A DNA stretch of 64,000 bases, taken from assembly GCF_002918555.1 (NCBI RefSeq), contig NZ_PQMB01000007.1, positions 108,723-172,722 on the forward strand, in the 5' to 3' direction. This stretch comes from Citrobacter amalonaticus (lineage in GTDB: Bacteria; Pseudomonadota; Gammaproteobacteria; Enterobacterales; Enterobacteriaceae). Made by a program: the position numbers and the translations under genes. The first letter of the stretch is position 1; every line of letters starts with the position of its first letter. Below the pieces are notes generated by a model. That model was not told the DNA's origin. It saw only the letters and a list, made by a program, of their open reading frames with translations, and searched no databases. Positions 25,237 to 39,937 of the stretch are shown here, one piece after another.

Positions 25237-27204
25237 TTAGTTATCCGTCAGGGCATGCTGGTACTTGTGCAACATGCCTGAGAGTCGCTTCACCGGCTCC
25301 GTGACCTGCGGCGGCGCCTCACAAGCGCGGAGCTTCTCCTGATAGATATCCAGTTCATCCAGCAGTTGGCTAAAGTAGCGTCGGCGCTTGTCGTCGCTCA
25401 CGGCAGAAATCACGTGATCGGCAGTGCGGCGCAGCTGACGGTGAAAAACGGAAAGCTCGTCATTCACCGGAATTGGCGCGTCACGCAGACGCTGATGGGC
25501 GATGATCATGGTTAATGCCAGGCGAAACTTCGGCAGATCGCCAGGGAACTTGTTCATCAACAAAAACAGCTGTTGATACAGTGCGGGCAGATGATTTTCC
25601 TTACGACGAACCGCGTTGGTGGTCATTGCCGAAACAGCAGCGGAGACAAACTGGTTGAGCAACACTCGTCCGGTTCTGTCCCGGGAGTTATCACGCACCA
25701 GCAATATGACAATAAACGCCAGCATACAGCCCACGATCTGTCCCAATGCGCTGTCGAGGAACTGGCTGAAGTGGAAAGTCATCGGGTTATCCAGCACGAT
25801 GATATTAATGGTACTCGCCAGCGCCCCCATCGATCCCAGGCGGCGTTTTTGTACCTCAATACCGAGGAAGAACCCCAGCACCGCCAGACTCAAACACAGC
25901 AACAACATGCTTTGCTGTGTATTCGGGATAATCACCAGGAAATAGAGCGCCCCCAGCGGCAGCGCAGCCAGCGTCCCATAGATAAAGTCGATCGCCACCA
26001 TCCGTGGATTAGGCAGACGCATTGCCAACGAGGTAACCACCGCAATCATCACCATCGCACCGCTACCGGATGTCCAGCCGGTCCACAGCCAGAACAGCGT
26101 CCCCAGCACACAGGAGAGCGTGGTACGCCAGAAGTTGACCATTGCATGATGACGTTCGGCTGATTCGACCTTAACGACCGGCTCGCCCCGCAGCACCTCG
26201 TCTTCCGCCGCACTGATTTTAGTGTTGCTGATCACACCTCGTTTGAGCAGCAAATAGCGCGTTGCGGCGCCAGCCCAGGTATAAATAGTCACCGGCGTTT
26301 CACGCTCACCGGTCCAGGCGATAACACGACGCATACGCTTGAGCTGTTTATGGACATCCTGCGCCGTTTCGACCGGCGTCTCAAACAGCTCACGGAAGGT
26401 ATCGGTAATCAATTCCGGCCGGGTGTTCTGAATTATGTAAGTTTCGCAGGACTGCGTAATTAACGTCAGCGAGAGCGTATTCAGCGCTTTTAAACGTCGA
26501 TTCGCACGCCCCCAGCGGGAGGATTCAATGTTCAGGTTACTACGCATACCGTCGAGCGCCGTAGTACGACGAACCAGATCGCCCCAGGCTTTATCCACCT
26601 CTTCGCTATCACCATGCTTGATACACAGCTGCATCAGCTGGTACTGCGCCACCAGCAGGTTGTCCAGCTCGCGATCGACTTCATTTTTAATTGAACGAGG
26701 AGAAAAAAGCAGGTCAGCCATAATTGCACAGACAATGCCAATGACGATCTCACTACAGCGCTCAAGGGCAAACTGTGGTGTCAGCAGTGGCTCTGCCTGA
26801 ATGGTGATCACGATAATCAGCGCGGTATAGCCAGAAAGTCCCCATGCGTAGGAGTTCTCAATGCGTATCAGGGAAGAGATCCAGGTACAAAACCCGGCCC
26901 AGATGCAGCACACCAGAATCATCAGCAGCGGGGCGCGAATCATGGTGGTAATAATCACCAGCGCGGCAATACAACCAATAAAGGTACCGACAATACGTAA
27001 CATTCCGCGATAGCGGATTGCACCAGAATAAGGTTCTCCACCCGCAGCAAAAGCCGGCCCTGCGGCAACGATTGCCGCCGTCAGCACCGCCCAACGTGGA
27101 GTTTCAAGCTCAAAGTGAAAGCCAACAAACAGCGCCAGCACAATGGCAGATGCCAGCTTCACCGCAAAGCGGATATGCTGATTGGCAATGGAGAAAATGC
27201 CCAT
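25237..27204 (-). CDS. aaeB: p-Hydroxybenzoic acid efflux pump inner-membrane subunit
   Basis: 655 aa, same as E. coli AaeB. Two blocks of membrane helices (about 10-180 and 365-520) separated by a cytoplasmic domain, FUSC/PET family. With AaeA it expels hydroxylated aromatic acids as a metabolic relief valve. Follows aaeA by 5 bp. Confidence 0.97.
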   Translation of the reverse strand: MGIFSIANQHIRFAVKLASAIVLALFVGFHFELETPRWAVLTAAIVAAGPAFAAGGEPYSGAIRYRGMLRIVGTFIGCIAALVIITTMIRAPLLMILVCCIWAGFCTWISSLIRIENSYAWGLSGYTALIIVITIQAEPLLTPQFALERCSEIVIGIVCAIMADLLFSPRSIKNEVDRELDNLLVAQYQLMQLCIKHGDSEEVDKAWGDLVRRTTALDGMRSNLNIESSRWGRANRRLKALNTLSLTLITQSCETYIIQNTRPELITDTFRELFETPVETAQDVHKQLKRMRRVIAWTGERETPVTIYTWAGAATRYLLLKRGVISNTKISAAEDEVLRGEPVVKVESAERHHAMVNFWRTTLSCVLGTLFWLWTGWTSGSGAMVMIAVVTSLAMRLPNPRMVAIDFIYGTLAALPLGALYFLVIIPNTQQSMLLLCLSLAVLGFFLGIEVQKRRLGSMGALASTINIIVLDNPMTFHFSQFLDSALGQIVGCMLAFIVILLVRDNSRDRTGRVLLNQFVSAAVSAMTTNAVRRKENHLPALYQQLFLLMNKFPGDLPKFRLALTMIIAHQRLRDAPIPVNDELSVFHRQLRRTADHVISAVSDDKRRRYFSQLLDELDIYQEKLRACEAPPQVTEPVKRLSGMLHKYQHALTDN

Positions 27205-27209
27205 CGTGA

Positions 27210-28142
27210 TTAACCGAATTCGCGCAGACGGTGCGCCACTTTACGGAAGAAGGAGTCGTTATTCTCATCACGATCCTGCTTACCGGCGATCACGACGGTT
27301 GCGGTGGTCCCGGCAGGCCAGAGATTACCTTGCTGATCGTCAAGACGAATGCGTACCGGAACACGTTGCGCCAGACGCACCCACTCCAGATTAGAATCGA
27401 TAGTCGCCATCCCTTTGGCATCGCGGGTGCTACTGGCATTTGTAACCCCTGCCGCCACGCTGTCAACGGTTCCTTTCAACACTTTGTTACTGCCAAGCGG
27501 CGTAATCTCTGCGCGATACCCGGGACGGACGCCGTCAAGTTTAGTCTCTTCCATATACGCCAGGACATAGAAAGAGTTCTGCTTCACCAGCGCAACAGCC
27601 GTTGCACCACGCGTGATAAACTCACCGGTATAGACGTTCAGGTTGGTCACCCAACCATCGGCAGGAGCACGGATCACCGTGCGTTCGAGGTCTAATTTTG
27701 CCAAATCGCGGGTAGCCTGCGCCTTCGCCAGCTGATGTAATACGGTTTGCAGTACGTTATTGGCCTGATCGATCTCTTCACGCGACATTGCCTGCACGCC
27801 AAGACGATTACGACGCCCGGCCTCCTGGCGTTTTTCCTGTGATAACACCTGATAGTAGGCGACGTCTGCTTCCGCTTCTTCGAGCGCTTTTTTATAGCGC
27901 GGCTGATCGATGGTAAACAGAACCTGGTCTTTCTTCACCAGTTGATTATCATGAACGTTGACGTTGGTGATAAGCCCGGCGACATCCGGGGCGATTGCCA
28001 CTACGTCGGCGCTGAAGCGCGCGTCGCGTGTCCAGGGGGATTCGGTGTAATAAACCCAGGCGCGGAAAATTGCGATGAAGGCCAGAATGACGAATATGAC
28101 GGTAATGGCCGTACGGGAGATTTTTCTTGTTAGTGTTTTCAC
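27210..28142 (-). CDS. aaeA: p-Hydroxybenzoic acid efflux pump membrane-fusion subunit
   Basis: 310 aa, HlyD/EmrA family. One N-terminal membrane helix (about residues 12-32), lipoyl-like halves around residues 45-75 and 165-200, and a coiled-coil hairpin between them. It links AaeB to the outer membrane channel. Second gene of aaeXAB. Confidence 0.97.
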   Translation of the reverse strand: MKTLTRKISRTAITVIFVILAFIAIFRAWVYYTESPWTRDARFSADVVAIAPDVAGLITNVNVHDNQLVKKDQVLFTIDQPRYKKALEEAEADVAYYQVLSQEKRQEAGRRNRLGVQAMSREEIDQANNVLQTVLHQLAKAQATRDLAKLDLERTVIRAPADGWVTNLNVYTGEFITRGATAVALVKQNSFYVLAYMEETKLDGVRPGYRAEITPLGSNKVLKGTVDSVAAGVTNASSTRDAKGMATIDSNLEWVRLAQRVPVRIRLDDQQGNLWPAGTTATVVIAGKQDRDENNDSFFRKVAHRLREFG

Positions 28143-28149
28143 TTCAACC

Positions 28150-28353
28150 TCAAACGAACAGACGCGATATCAAGTAGAAAAGGCAGCAATACAGCGCAGT
28201 GTTAAACAGAGCCGGGTGCCAGACAAAATCATAGATGCCGGTCGGCACAAGCACGCGGCGCACCAGCCAGAAAATAGCCAGTGACAAAAGCAATTCGAAA
28301 AATATCGGTGGGAAGGAGAGACCAAACACCACGATAACGGGAAACAGACTCAT
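28150..28353 (-). CDS. aaeX: Small membrane protein AaeX (DUF1656)
   Basis: 67 aa with two hydrophobic segments (residues 5-30 and 45-65). Start at 28353 ([11 protein letters not shown]) matches E. coli AaeX; the frame is open 23 codons upstream. First gene of aaeXAB; its function in the pump is unknown. Confidence 0.95.
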
Positions 28354-28501
28354 GTTGACCTTGATTTTAGAGAGAGTGCAGGCGATATAGTTTTCAGCAG
28401 GTGCCGCCGCAGAGAAAGGCAAGGAAAGCCGGGCGAGAGCGGCATAGCTGTTATTTGAATAATAATATATTACCGTAACTGTTATGCTGTTATCTATATT
28501 A

Positions 28502-28517
28502 TGTGATCTAAATCACT
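28502..28517. promoter_or_regulatory. CRP/FNR-like palindrome before aaeR
   Basis: TGTGATCTAAATCACT has TGTGA-N6-TCACT, near the CRP consensus, and GTGAT-N4-ATCAC, near the FNR consensus. It lies 18 bp before the aaeR start in the aaeR-aaeX divergent region, so a bound protein could affect either promoter. Which regulator binds cannot be told by eye. Confidence 0.5.
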
Positions 28518-28535
28518 TTTAAGCCAGAGTGAACA

Positions 28536-29468
28536 ATGGAACGATTAAAACGCATGTCGGTGTTCGCCAAAGTCGTGGAATTTGGCTCGTTCACCGCCGC
28601 TGCCAGACAGCTACAAATGAGCGTATCCTCCATCAGCCAGACGGTGGCTAAGCTGGAAGATGAGCTTCAGGTTAAGCTGCTAAACCGCAGCACGCGCAGC
28701 ATTGGGCTTACCGAAGCCGGGAAAATCTATTATCAGGGTTGCCGACGGATGCTGCATGAAGTGCAGGATGTTCATGAGCAGCTTTACGCTTTTAACAACA
28801 CGCCCATCGGCACGCTGCGCATAGGTTGTTCTTCAACCATGGCACAAAATGTCCTCGCCGGACTCACGGCAAGGATGCTCAAAGAGTACCCGGGCCTGAC
28901 CGTCAATCTGGTCACCGGGATCCCGGCACCTGATCTGATCGCCGACGGGCTGGATGTCGTGATCCGCGTTGGGGCATTGCAGGATTCCAGCCTGTTTTCT
29001 CGTCGTCTGGGGGCGATGCCGATGGTGGTTTGCGCCGCCAAAAGCTATCTTGCGCAGTACGGTACGCCGGAGAAACCCGCCGATCTCAGCAACCATTCAT
29101 GGCTTGAATACAGCGTTCGCCCGGATAACGAGTTTGAACTGATCGCCCCGGAGGGGATCTCAACCCGATTAATCCCTCAGGGACGCTTCGTCACTAACGA
29201 TCCGATGACCCTCAGCCGTTGGTTGACCGCAGGGGCAGGTGTTGCTTATGTCCCGCTGATGTGGGTGATCAATGAGATCAACAGCGGTGAGCTGGAGATC
29301 CTGCTGCCGCGCTATCAGTCCGATCCGCGTCCGGTCTATGCACTGTATACCGAAAAGGACAAACTGCCGCTCAAGGTGCAGGTGGTGATTAACTCTCTGA
29401 CGGACTATTTTGTCGATGTCTCCCGGCTGTTTAAGGGTATGTACGGCAGGGGTAAAGAGAAGGGATAA
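28536..29468 (+). CDS. aaeR: LysR-type regulator of aaeXAB
   Basis: 310 aa. N-terminal helix-turn-helix at about residues 16-45 (SFTAAARQLQMSVSSISQ) and a C-terminal periplasmic-binding-like effector domain. In E. coli AaeR activates the divergent aaeXAB operon in response to aromatic acids. Same arrangement here. Confidence 0.95.
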   Translation: MERLKRMSVFAKVVEFGSFTAAARQLQMSVSSISQTVAKLEDELQVKLLNRSTRSIGLTEAGKIYYQGCRRMLHEVQDVHEQLYAFNNTPIGTLRIGCSSTMAQNVLAGLTARMLKEYPGLTVNLVTGIPAPDLIADGLDVVIRVGALQDSSLFSRRLGAMPMVVCAAKSYLAQYGTPEKPADLSNHSWLEYSVRPDNEFELIAPEGISTRLIPQGRFVTNDPMTLSRWLTAGAGVAYVPLMWVINEINSGELEILLPRYQSDPRPVYALYTEKDKLPLKVQVVINSLTDYFVDVSRLFKGMYGRGKEKG

Positions 29469-29470
29469 AG

Positions 29471-29553
29471 TGCCCGATGACGCTACGCGTATCGGGCCTG
29501 TGGCTGGTATGAGATCTGTAGGCCGGATAAGGCCTTAGCCGCCATCCGGCAAA
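29471..29553. repeat. REP/BIME-like element between aaeR and tldD
   Basis: A first hairpin (TGCCCGATGACGC...CGTATCGGGC) is followed by a second REP-like unit (GCCGGATAAGGC...GCCATCCGGC) in opposite style. It sits between two converging genes, a typical BIME location. Confidence 0.75.
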
Positions 29554-29561
29554 AGATACAA

Positions 29562-31019
<1,458 letters not shown>

Positions 31020-31083
31020 TCATTGGTGACTTCAGGAGAAGATCTATTTACTGAGATTGGGGCAATTTCGCCCCTCCGTCAAA

Positions 31084-34000
31084 TCATTGCTGGCTTTCTT
31101 TGCGAGGCTGGCGCAGGACTTCGTTGATCTGCGGTTTGTCTACCGGGCCGGTGATGCGATAGCGCAGAATCGAGACTTTGCTCCACAGTGGTCCCAGAAC
31201 CTTGCTCGCGGCAAACACCGCCGCACCCACGATAGGATTCACCGCAAACGCGGCGGCAACGCCCACGGTTGCGGAAATTTCCGGTGCCACAACAGCTTCA
31301 ATATCCAGTTCACGTCGCACCAGATTGACCGACCCTTTCATCGCAATATCAGCCTCCAGTCCGTCCACCAGCGTATCGTCCGTATGCATTACGCCATCTT
31401 TAATCCACGCGGTGCTGCGAATCGAATCAAAGTAAAACCCTTCGCTGAAGGTATCGCTGAAATCAAAGCGCAGCTTACGCAGCAGAGCATCGAAACTCAG
31501 CAGGCGCAGCAGCTGACCCGCGTGACCAGTGCTAAGCTCAGTGATTTCCCCTTTACCCAGTTGGGTGCGAATAATCCCGTTAAGCGAGGCCTCATCCGGC
31601 TGCCACGGCGGATTACGCCAGTGCAAATCATAATCAACGTTAAATGAGGAATTCCGGATTGGCGTAGAAACGCCAAAAAACCCGGCGGCTGCATCAATCT
31701 TGTTACCACGCAGCTTGCCCTTCAGCGAAGTGCGCTGACGGCCAGGTGTGTTAATCCACTCCCCGTCCGCGGTCAGTCGGGCGAATCCGGTATCCAGCAG
31801 ACCGTTGCTCAATGTCAGCGTATCGCCTTTAATCGCCACATCGGCGTCAAGGCGTCCATATTTTTGCCCCCACATCCAGCACTCTTCACAACGTAACTGC
31901 ACGTCAGGCCAACCGTGAAAGCTGACGCTGTCGGTTGATGAGAAAGGCGACGATGAGGTAGCCGCACTACTGCTTTTCGCCGTTGTCGGGTTGTAGTAGA
32001 GATATTTGATAAACGCCTGCCACGGCGCGTTATTCCGCATCGCCAGCGTGGCGTTGATCTCTCGCCCCTGAGCTTCGACTTTAGTACCATTCGACGCCGC
32101 TTCAGAGACAATGCTCACGTTATTCCACTGCTGTCCGCCCAGCGCCAGGGAAGGCGTGCGTAGCGTCACGCGTTGCGGGAATTTCGCACTGCTGCCCACT
32201 TTGTCCGCCGCCCCTTTCTGGAACAGCGCCAGCCATTGCGCGCCGTCCAGAGCTGGCAGATTCAGCTCCACTCCTTCCCGATCGGGAAGCGACGGCGTTG
32301 TCCGACTGTCCGTCGCCCAGATAGCACGGTCGAGCGTGAGCTTCTGATTCAATAACCAACGGCTGTTGAAATGGTTACCCTTTCCGGCGCTACCGGTCAG
32401 CGCGAAACTGCGCAGATCGCCGTCAGCTTTAATGGCGAAAGGCAATGGCTCACCCGCTGATTTATCCATCGGGGATGGTAAGTGACTACTTACATTTTTA
32501 AGGTCACCCTTTAACTCAATATTGTATTTTGCCCCGGCATGATACGGCAGATCGATCCCCACTTTGCCGCTCCACGCCACGCTACCGCTCAACGCCTCAT
32601 TCACCTGAGCGGGCAACACACCGGTGCGGGTCGGCTGCCAGTTGCCTTCAAGATTCACGGCAACCTGATAGGCTTTCGCCCCTTCATTAGTAGTGAAATC
32701 AACGTTCAGCGGCTGATTAAACCAGTTTGCAGTCAATGGCTCGCTCTTAAGATTGCCATTGATAAAGCTGAACTTCCCGTTCAGGTTCTTCAGCGTGCTA
32801 TCAAGCGGCTTAATGAACAGGCTGTTGTTACGCAGCGAAACATCACCTTTGGCGGTAACCTGCTCGCCGTCGAGCGGAATATCAAGATGTAAGCGAGCAT
32901 TCACATCGCCATCCATCTGTAGCTGCTCAAGCGCTGCGCCAAGAGAATCTTTCAGCGGAGTGTCGTCAAAGTACGGTCCGACGGCTTTTCCTGGCCCATT
33001 AATATCCGCGTCAATCAGCAGCTTCTCTTTAGCATAATCAGGAATGATCGCCGTCAGATTGCTGGCCTTCACGCCGCCCAGGTTAACGCTGTCGGTCTTC
33101 ATCCACAGGCCGTCGTTAAGGAAATCCAGCTCAATATTCAGATCGGTCAGCGCAGGCCAGTCCGGCTGGAAAGCAAATTTGGCATTGCGCAGCGGTACCA
33201 GTACCTCAAACTGCCCTTCGTTGTGTTTATACGGGAACAAATGAGGATTACCACCGTAGACCAGCGTGGCGTTATCCGCCTGTCCTCCCTGAATCGCCCC
33301 GCTGAGGTAGTCCACCAGCGCTTTGCCCATCAGGTTTTCCGGGAAGTAACGCCAGGCCTGAGAGCCATCGTCGGTGCTGATACCCGCCAGAATTCCCAGC
33401 CAGGGTTCATCGCCCGTTGGTTGCAGATAGCGGAAGCCGCCACGTGCATGAACCGCTGTGGCTTTAACATCAATGTCGCGCCCGTCAAGCTGAAAGCCAT
33501 TGTCATTGTTCAGCCAGCGCAGCGTCGCCACGCCATCTGCAATTTCCAGCGGCGCGCGGAAGACCGTTTCATAAGGCATCTTCGCCTGCTTCATCGACGC
33601 GGTGAGCACACCTTCCGCCACGCTCCCTGACAACGTGCCGGAGAAATGCTCCGCCCCCGGCAATAGCTTCCACTGTTTCCAGGCCAGATCGCGCCACGAT
33701 GCCTGAAAGCGCGTTTTGTCGGTCGCCTGGAGCGGGATATCCAGCGAAAGCCGATCTATCTTTCCGCTCGGCTGGGTAGATTGCCAGATATCGCCCAGCG
33801 CAGGAGAGAGCTTCGCCACCATCGGGCGCAACCCTTCCACCCCGGAGAGTTCCAGATTGCTGGCACGGATGCGCAGCTCGTCGCTGCGCTTGTTATTTTC
33901 GCCACCGACTTCCTGCTCCGGGAGCCAGGCAAGCGTCAGCGCGCCACGGGGCCAGGGTTTATCATCCATGGTGATACGCGTATCAGGAATAGCAAACTGC

Positions 34001-34884
34001 CAGCCGGACTGCTCGCGGCTGATATGCGCCGTCAGATTATCAACAGAAAGGGTATGAGTGATATTTTCGCCTTGCCAGCTTGCCCCCCCCTTTTTCAGCC
34101 AGACATCGCCGCCGGAGATTTCGCCTTTGCTGATGGTCATCCAGCCTTCCAGACTGAAGCGCGCGGTTTCCAGCGCCACGTTGTCCTGCATCCATTTCCC
34201 CAGCCACGGCGTCACGTCAATATCATCAGCCTGTAGCCAGACCCGACCATTATTCAGCAGGCCGTCATCATCACGCAGATCCATCCGCACCTGCATCACG
34301 CCATGCTGCCCGGTCAGACTGGATAGGCTGACCTGACCTTCAGCGCGATGGCGGTTTCTGCCATTAAGCCAGGTCAGTTGAGGAATAGCCAGCTCAGCGC
34401 GCTGGCCGGAGAGCGTGAGGAAACTAATCTGGCTGTCGCGCAGATCGAAGTGATCGAACTGGCGTAGAAAAAGATCGCTTATCCTGCTGGTTTCAAGCCC
34501 GTCTCCGCCGTCACTCCGTTCGATAGGCGTATTGGTTCGGAAGTTAAGTTGCCAGAAGGTGAGGTCGCGAAACTGCCAGCGCATGTGCAACAGGCTCTGC
34601 CAGACATCCAGCGCCAGGGTCACACGTTTAACCGAAAATTCACCGCCGTCTTTCAACTGCGCATGAATATCGCGGGCTTCGAGGGTAGGACCGAAATTTT
34701 GCCAGCTGGCAGAGAGCTGGCTGGCGTTAACCGGAATACCGGTGGCTGACTCAATTTTGCTGAGGATCGTCGGACGCCAACTGTCGAGTTGCGGCAGCAC
34801 AAGGCGCAGACCACTGACCAGCAGCGCTACGACAACGACGAGCGCGGCTCCAGTGAGCAGTAAAATCCCCGGCAATCGCCTCAC
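31084..34884 (-). CDS. yhdP: AsmA-like envelope lipid transport protein YhdP
   Basis: 1,266 aa, same length as E. coli YhdP. One N-terminal membrane helix (about residues 2-27) then a long periplasmic repeat domain of AsmA-like/DUF3971 type, thought to bridge membranes and move phospholipid outward, partly redundant with TamB and YdbH. I chose GTG at 34884 (MRRLPGILLL) with AGGAG upstream; an ATG 11 codons earlier is possible but lacks homology. Confidence 0.94.
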   Translation of the reverse strand: MRRLPGILLLTGAALVVVVALLVSGLRLVLPQLDSWRPTILSKIESATGIPVNASQLSASWQNFGPTLEARDIHAQLKDGGEFSVKRVTLALDVWQSLLHMRWQFRDLTFWQLNFRTNTPIERSDGGDGLETSRISDLFLRQFDHFDLRDSQISFLTLSGQRAELAIPQLTWLNGRNRHRAEGQVSLSSLTGQHGVMQVRMDLRDDDGLLNNGRVWLQADDIDVTPWLGKWMQDNVALETARFSLEGWMTISKGEISGGDVWLKKGGASWQGENITHTLSVDNLTAHISREQSGWQFAIPDTRITMDDKPWPRGALTLAWLPEQEVGGENNKRSDELRIRASNLELSGVEGLRPMVAKLSPALGDIWQSTQPSGKIDRLSLDIPLQATDKTRFQASWRDLAWKQWKLLPGAEHFSGTLSGSVAEGVLTASMKQAKMPYETVFRAPLEIADGVATLRWLNNDNGFQLDGRDIDVKATAVHARGGFRYLQPTGDEPWLGILAGISTDDGSQAWRYFPENLMGKALVDYLSGAIQGGQADNATLVYGGNPHLFPYKHNEGQFEVLVPLRNAKFAFQPDWPALTDLNIELDFLNDGLWMKTDSVNLGGVKASNLTAIIPDYAKEKLLIDADINGPGKAVGPYFDDTPLKDSLGAALEQLQMDGDVNARLHLDIPLDGEQVTAKGDVSLRNNSLFIKPLDSTLKNLNGKFSFINGNLKSEPLTANWFNQPLNVDFTTNEGAKAYQVAVNLEGNWQPTRTGVLPAQVNEALSGSVAWSGKVGIDLPYHAGAKYNIELKGDLKNVSSHLPSPMDKSAGEPLPFAIKADGDLRSFALTGSAGKGNHFNSRWLLNQKLTLDRAIWATDSRTTPSLPDREGVELNLPALDGAQWLALFQKGAADKVGSSAKFPQRVTLRTPSLALGGQQWNNVSIVSEAASNGTKVEAQGREINATLAMRNNAPWQAFIKYLYYNPTTAKSSSAATSSSPFSSTDSVSFHGWPDVQLRCEECWMWGQKYGRLDADVAIKGDTLTLSNGLLDTGFARLTADGEWINTPGRQRTSLKGKLRGNKIDAAAGFFGVSTPIRNSSFNVDYDLHWRNPPWQPDEASLNGIIRTQLGKGEITELSTGHAGQLLRLLSFDALLRKLRFDFSDTFSEGFYFDSIRSTAWIKDGVMHTDDTLVDGLEADIAMKGSVNLVRRELDIEAVVAPEISATVGVAAAFAVNPIVGAAVFAASKVLGPLWSKVSILRYRITGPVDKPQINEVLRQPRKESQQ

Positions 34885-34940
34885 GCGTCTCTCCTTGTCT
34901 GCCAAAAAAAGAGCCATCAGTCATCTGGCTCAGAGTCGGT

Positions 34941-36410
34941 TTACATCATTACGACGTCAAACTGCTCCTGGTTATAGAGCGGCTCAATTTGCACTTTGAC
35001 CTGTTTGCCGACGAAAATCTCGACTTCCGCCAGCGCGTGAGACTCTTCCCCTTTCAGGGTCTCCGCCACCGCCGGGGACGCATAGACCAGGAAGCGGTCA
35101 GAGTCGTAGGCGTGATGGACACGGACGATTTCGCGCATGATCTCATAGCAGACGGTTTCCACCGTTTTCACCGTTCCGCGACCGTGACAGGTCGGACATT
35201 CATTGCAGAGCACATGCTCCACGCTTTCACGCGTACGCTTACGCGTCATCTCTACCAGTCCCAGTTGGGAAAAACCGTTAATGCTGGTTTTCACCCGATC
35301 TTTACTTAACGCCTGCTCAAGGGAGTGCAGCACCCGGCGGCGATGATCTTCATTATTCATGTCGATGAAATCGATAATAATGATGCCGCCGAGATTACGC
35401 AGACGCAGCTGTCGGGCAATCGCCTGGGTTGCTTCGATGTTGGTATTAAAAATAGTGTCATCGAGGTTGCGATGACCCACAAACGCGCCGGTATTAATAT
35501 CGACGGTCGTCATCGCTTCTGTCTGATCGATGATCAGATAACCGCCCGACTTCAGTTCAACCTTACGTTCCAGTGCACGCTGGATCTCATTTTCCACATC
35601 AAAGAGATCAAAGATCGGCTGACGCCCGCTGTAATGCTCCAGCTTGCTGGTCATCTCAGGAATATATTCCGCGGTAAATTCCAGCAAAGATTCATAGGTC
35701 AGCCGGGAATCCACGCGAATACGGTCCAGATGAGCATCAGCGAAATCACGCAGTACCCGCTGTGCCAGCGCCAGCTCGCCATACATCTGATAGCGGGTCT
35801 GAGGGCGCTTCTTGCGCTCCATGACTTTGGTCCAGACACGCTTGAGATAAGCCGCATCTGAGGCCAGATCTTCTTCACAAACGCCTTCTGCCGCTGTACG
35901 AATAATGAATCCGCCCTGCTCGTCGCAGTATTCCGCCACCACTTTTTTCAGGCGTTCGCGTTCGGTTTCGCTTTCAATACGCTGGGAAACCCCCACGTGA
36001 GAAGCTCCGGGCATAAAGACAAGATAACGGGAGGGTAACGTGATGTCGGTTGTCAGACGAGCACCTTTCGTACCCAACGGGTCTTTCACAACCTGCACCA
36101 TCAGATCCTGTCCCTGGCGCACCAGCTCGGAAATATCGCGCACGGTGAACTGCTTCTGCTCATCTCCGGCCACACATTCGGTGTGCGGCATAATGTCGGA
36201 AGCATGTAGAAACGCGGCTTTATCTAATCCAATATCTACAAAAGCCGCCTGCATACCCGGAAGTACACGGCTTACCCGACCTTTGTAGATATTGCCTACA
36301 ATTCCGCGTCGCGCCTCACGTTCAATATGAATTTCCTGCAGAATACCGCCATCAATGTACGCCACGCGCGTCTCCGATGGCGTTACGTTTACCAACAATT
36401 CAGCCGTCAT
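34941..36410 (-). CDS. rng: Ribonuclease G
   Basis: 489 aa, RNase E/G family endoribonuclease. It has an N-terminal S1-like region (about 35-125), the catalytic core with aspartates in [16 protein letters not shown] and [11 protein letters not shown], and the zinc-link [11 protein letters not shown] near residue 400. It trims 16S rRNA and degrades some messages. Start at 36410 (MTAELLVNV) as in E. coli; overlaps yhdE by 11 bp. Confidence 0.97.
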   Translation of the reverse strand: MTAELLVNVTPSETRVAYIDGGILQEIHIEREARRGIVGNIYKGRVSRVLPGMQAAFVDIGLDKAAFLHASDIMPHTECVAGDEQKQFTVRDISELVRQGQDLMVQVVKDPLGTKGARLTTDITLPSRYLVFMPGASHVGVSQRIESETERERLKKVVAEYCDEQGGFIIRTAAEGVCEEDLASDAAYLKRVWTKVMERKKRPQTRYQMYGELALAQRVLRDFADAHLDRIRVDSRLTYESLLEFTAEYIPEMTSKLEHYSGRQPIFDLFDVENEIQRALERKVELKSGGYLIIDQTEAMTTVDINTGAFVGHRNLDDTIFNTNIEATQAIARQLRLRNLGGIIIIDFIDMNNEDHRRRVLHSLEQALSKDRVKTSINGFSQLGLVEMTRKRTRESVEHVLCNECPTCHGRGTVKTVETVCYEIMREIVRVHHAYDSDRFLVYASPAVAETLKGEESHALAEVEIFVGKQVKVQIEPLYNQEQFDVVMM

Positions 36411-36993
36411 GTTTATCCCTTTTCTCACGCAGTGAGTTAAAATTGCTCAGCAACTCATACGTTTCAACCAGCGGTAAGCCGACCACGGCGTGATAGCTGC
36501 CATTAATCTTCCTGACAAAACAGCCACCCAGCCCCTGAATACCGTATGCACCTGCTTTATCCATCGGTTCACCGCTGGCCACGTAGCCAGCGATATCCGC
36601 ATCTGTTAGTGCTCTGAACGTCACTTCCGTCACCACCAGGCAATCCAGCACGCACTGGCTATCCGCCAGCGCGACCGCGGTCATCACCTGATGCGTCTGC
36701 CCGGACATTTTCCGCAACATGCACGCCGCGTGCTCTGCATCGCGCGGTTTTTCCAGAACCTCACCGTTAAGGATTACGATGGTATCGGCTCCAAGTACCG
36801 GCAAATCATGCGGTGTTTGCGTCACGCCAGCCTGGGCCTTCTCTCGCGCCAGACGAGAGACATACTGCATGGCGCTTTCACCATCGCCACGTTTTTCTTC
36901 AATCCCGGTGACGATGCGTTCGAAAGAAACCCCCAGCTGGGTCAGTAATTCCTGACGGCGAGGCGATCCGGAAGCGAGATATAACGAAATCAT
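36400..36993 (-). CDS. yhdE: dTTP/UTP pyrophosphatase (Maf family)
   Basis: 197 aa. N-terminal [10 protein letters not shown] motif binds the triphosphate, and the central LGADTIVIL motif is typical of Maf proteins. The YhdE subtype cleaves dTTP and UTP and noncanonical forms to monophosphates. It lies between mreD and rng and overlaps rng by 11 bp, indicating one message. Confidence 0.95.
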   Translation of the reverse strand: MISLYLASGSPRRQELLTQLGVSFERIVTGIEEKRGDGESAMQYVSRLAREKAQAGVTQTPHDLPVLGADTIVILNGEVLEKPRDAEHAACMLRKMSGQTHQVMTAVALADSQCVLDCLVVTEVTFRALTDADIAGYVASGEPMDKAGAYGIQGLGGCFVRKINGSYHAVVGLPLVETYELLSNFNSLREKRDKHDG

Positions 36994-37001
36994 AGAAACC
37001 T

Positions 37002-38521
<1,520 letters not shown>

Positions 38522-38585
38522 AAGTTTGCGTATTCTCGTATCAGAGCCGGCAGGGTAATCAAAGCATCACCCTGCCCGCATCCGA

Positions 38586-39937
<1,352 letters not shown>

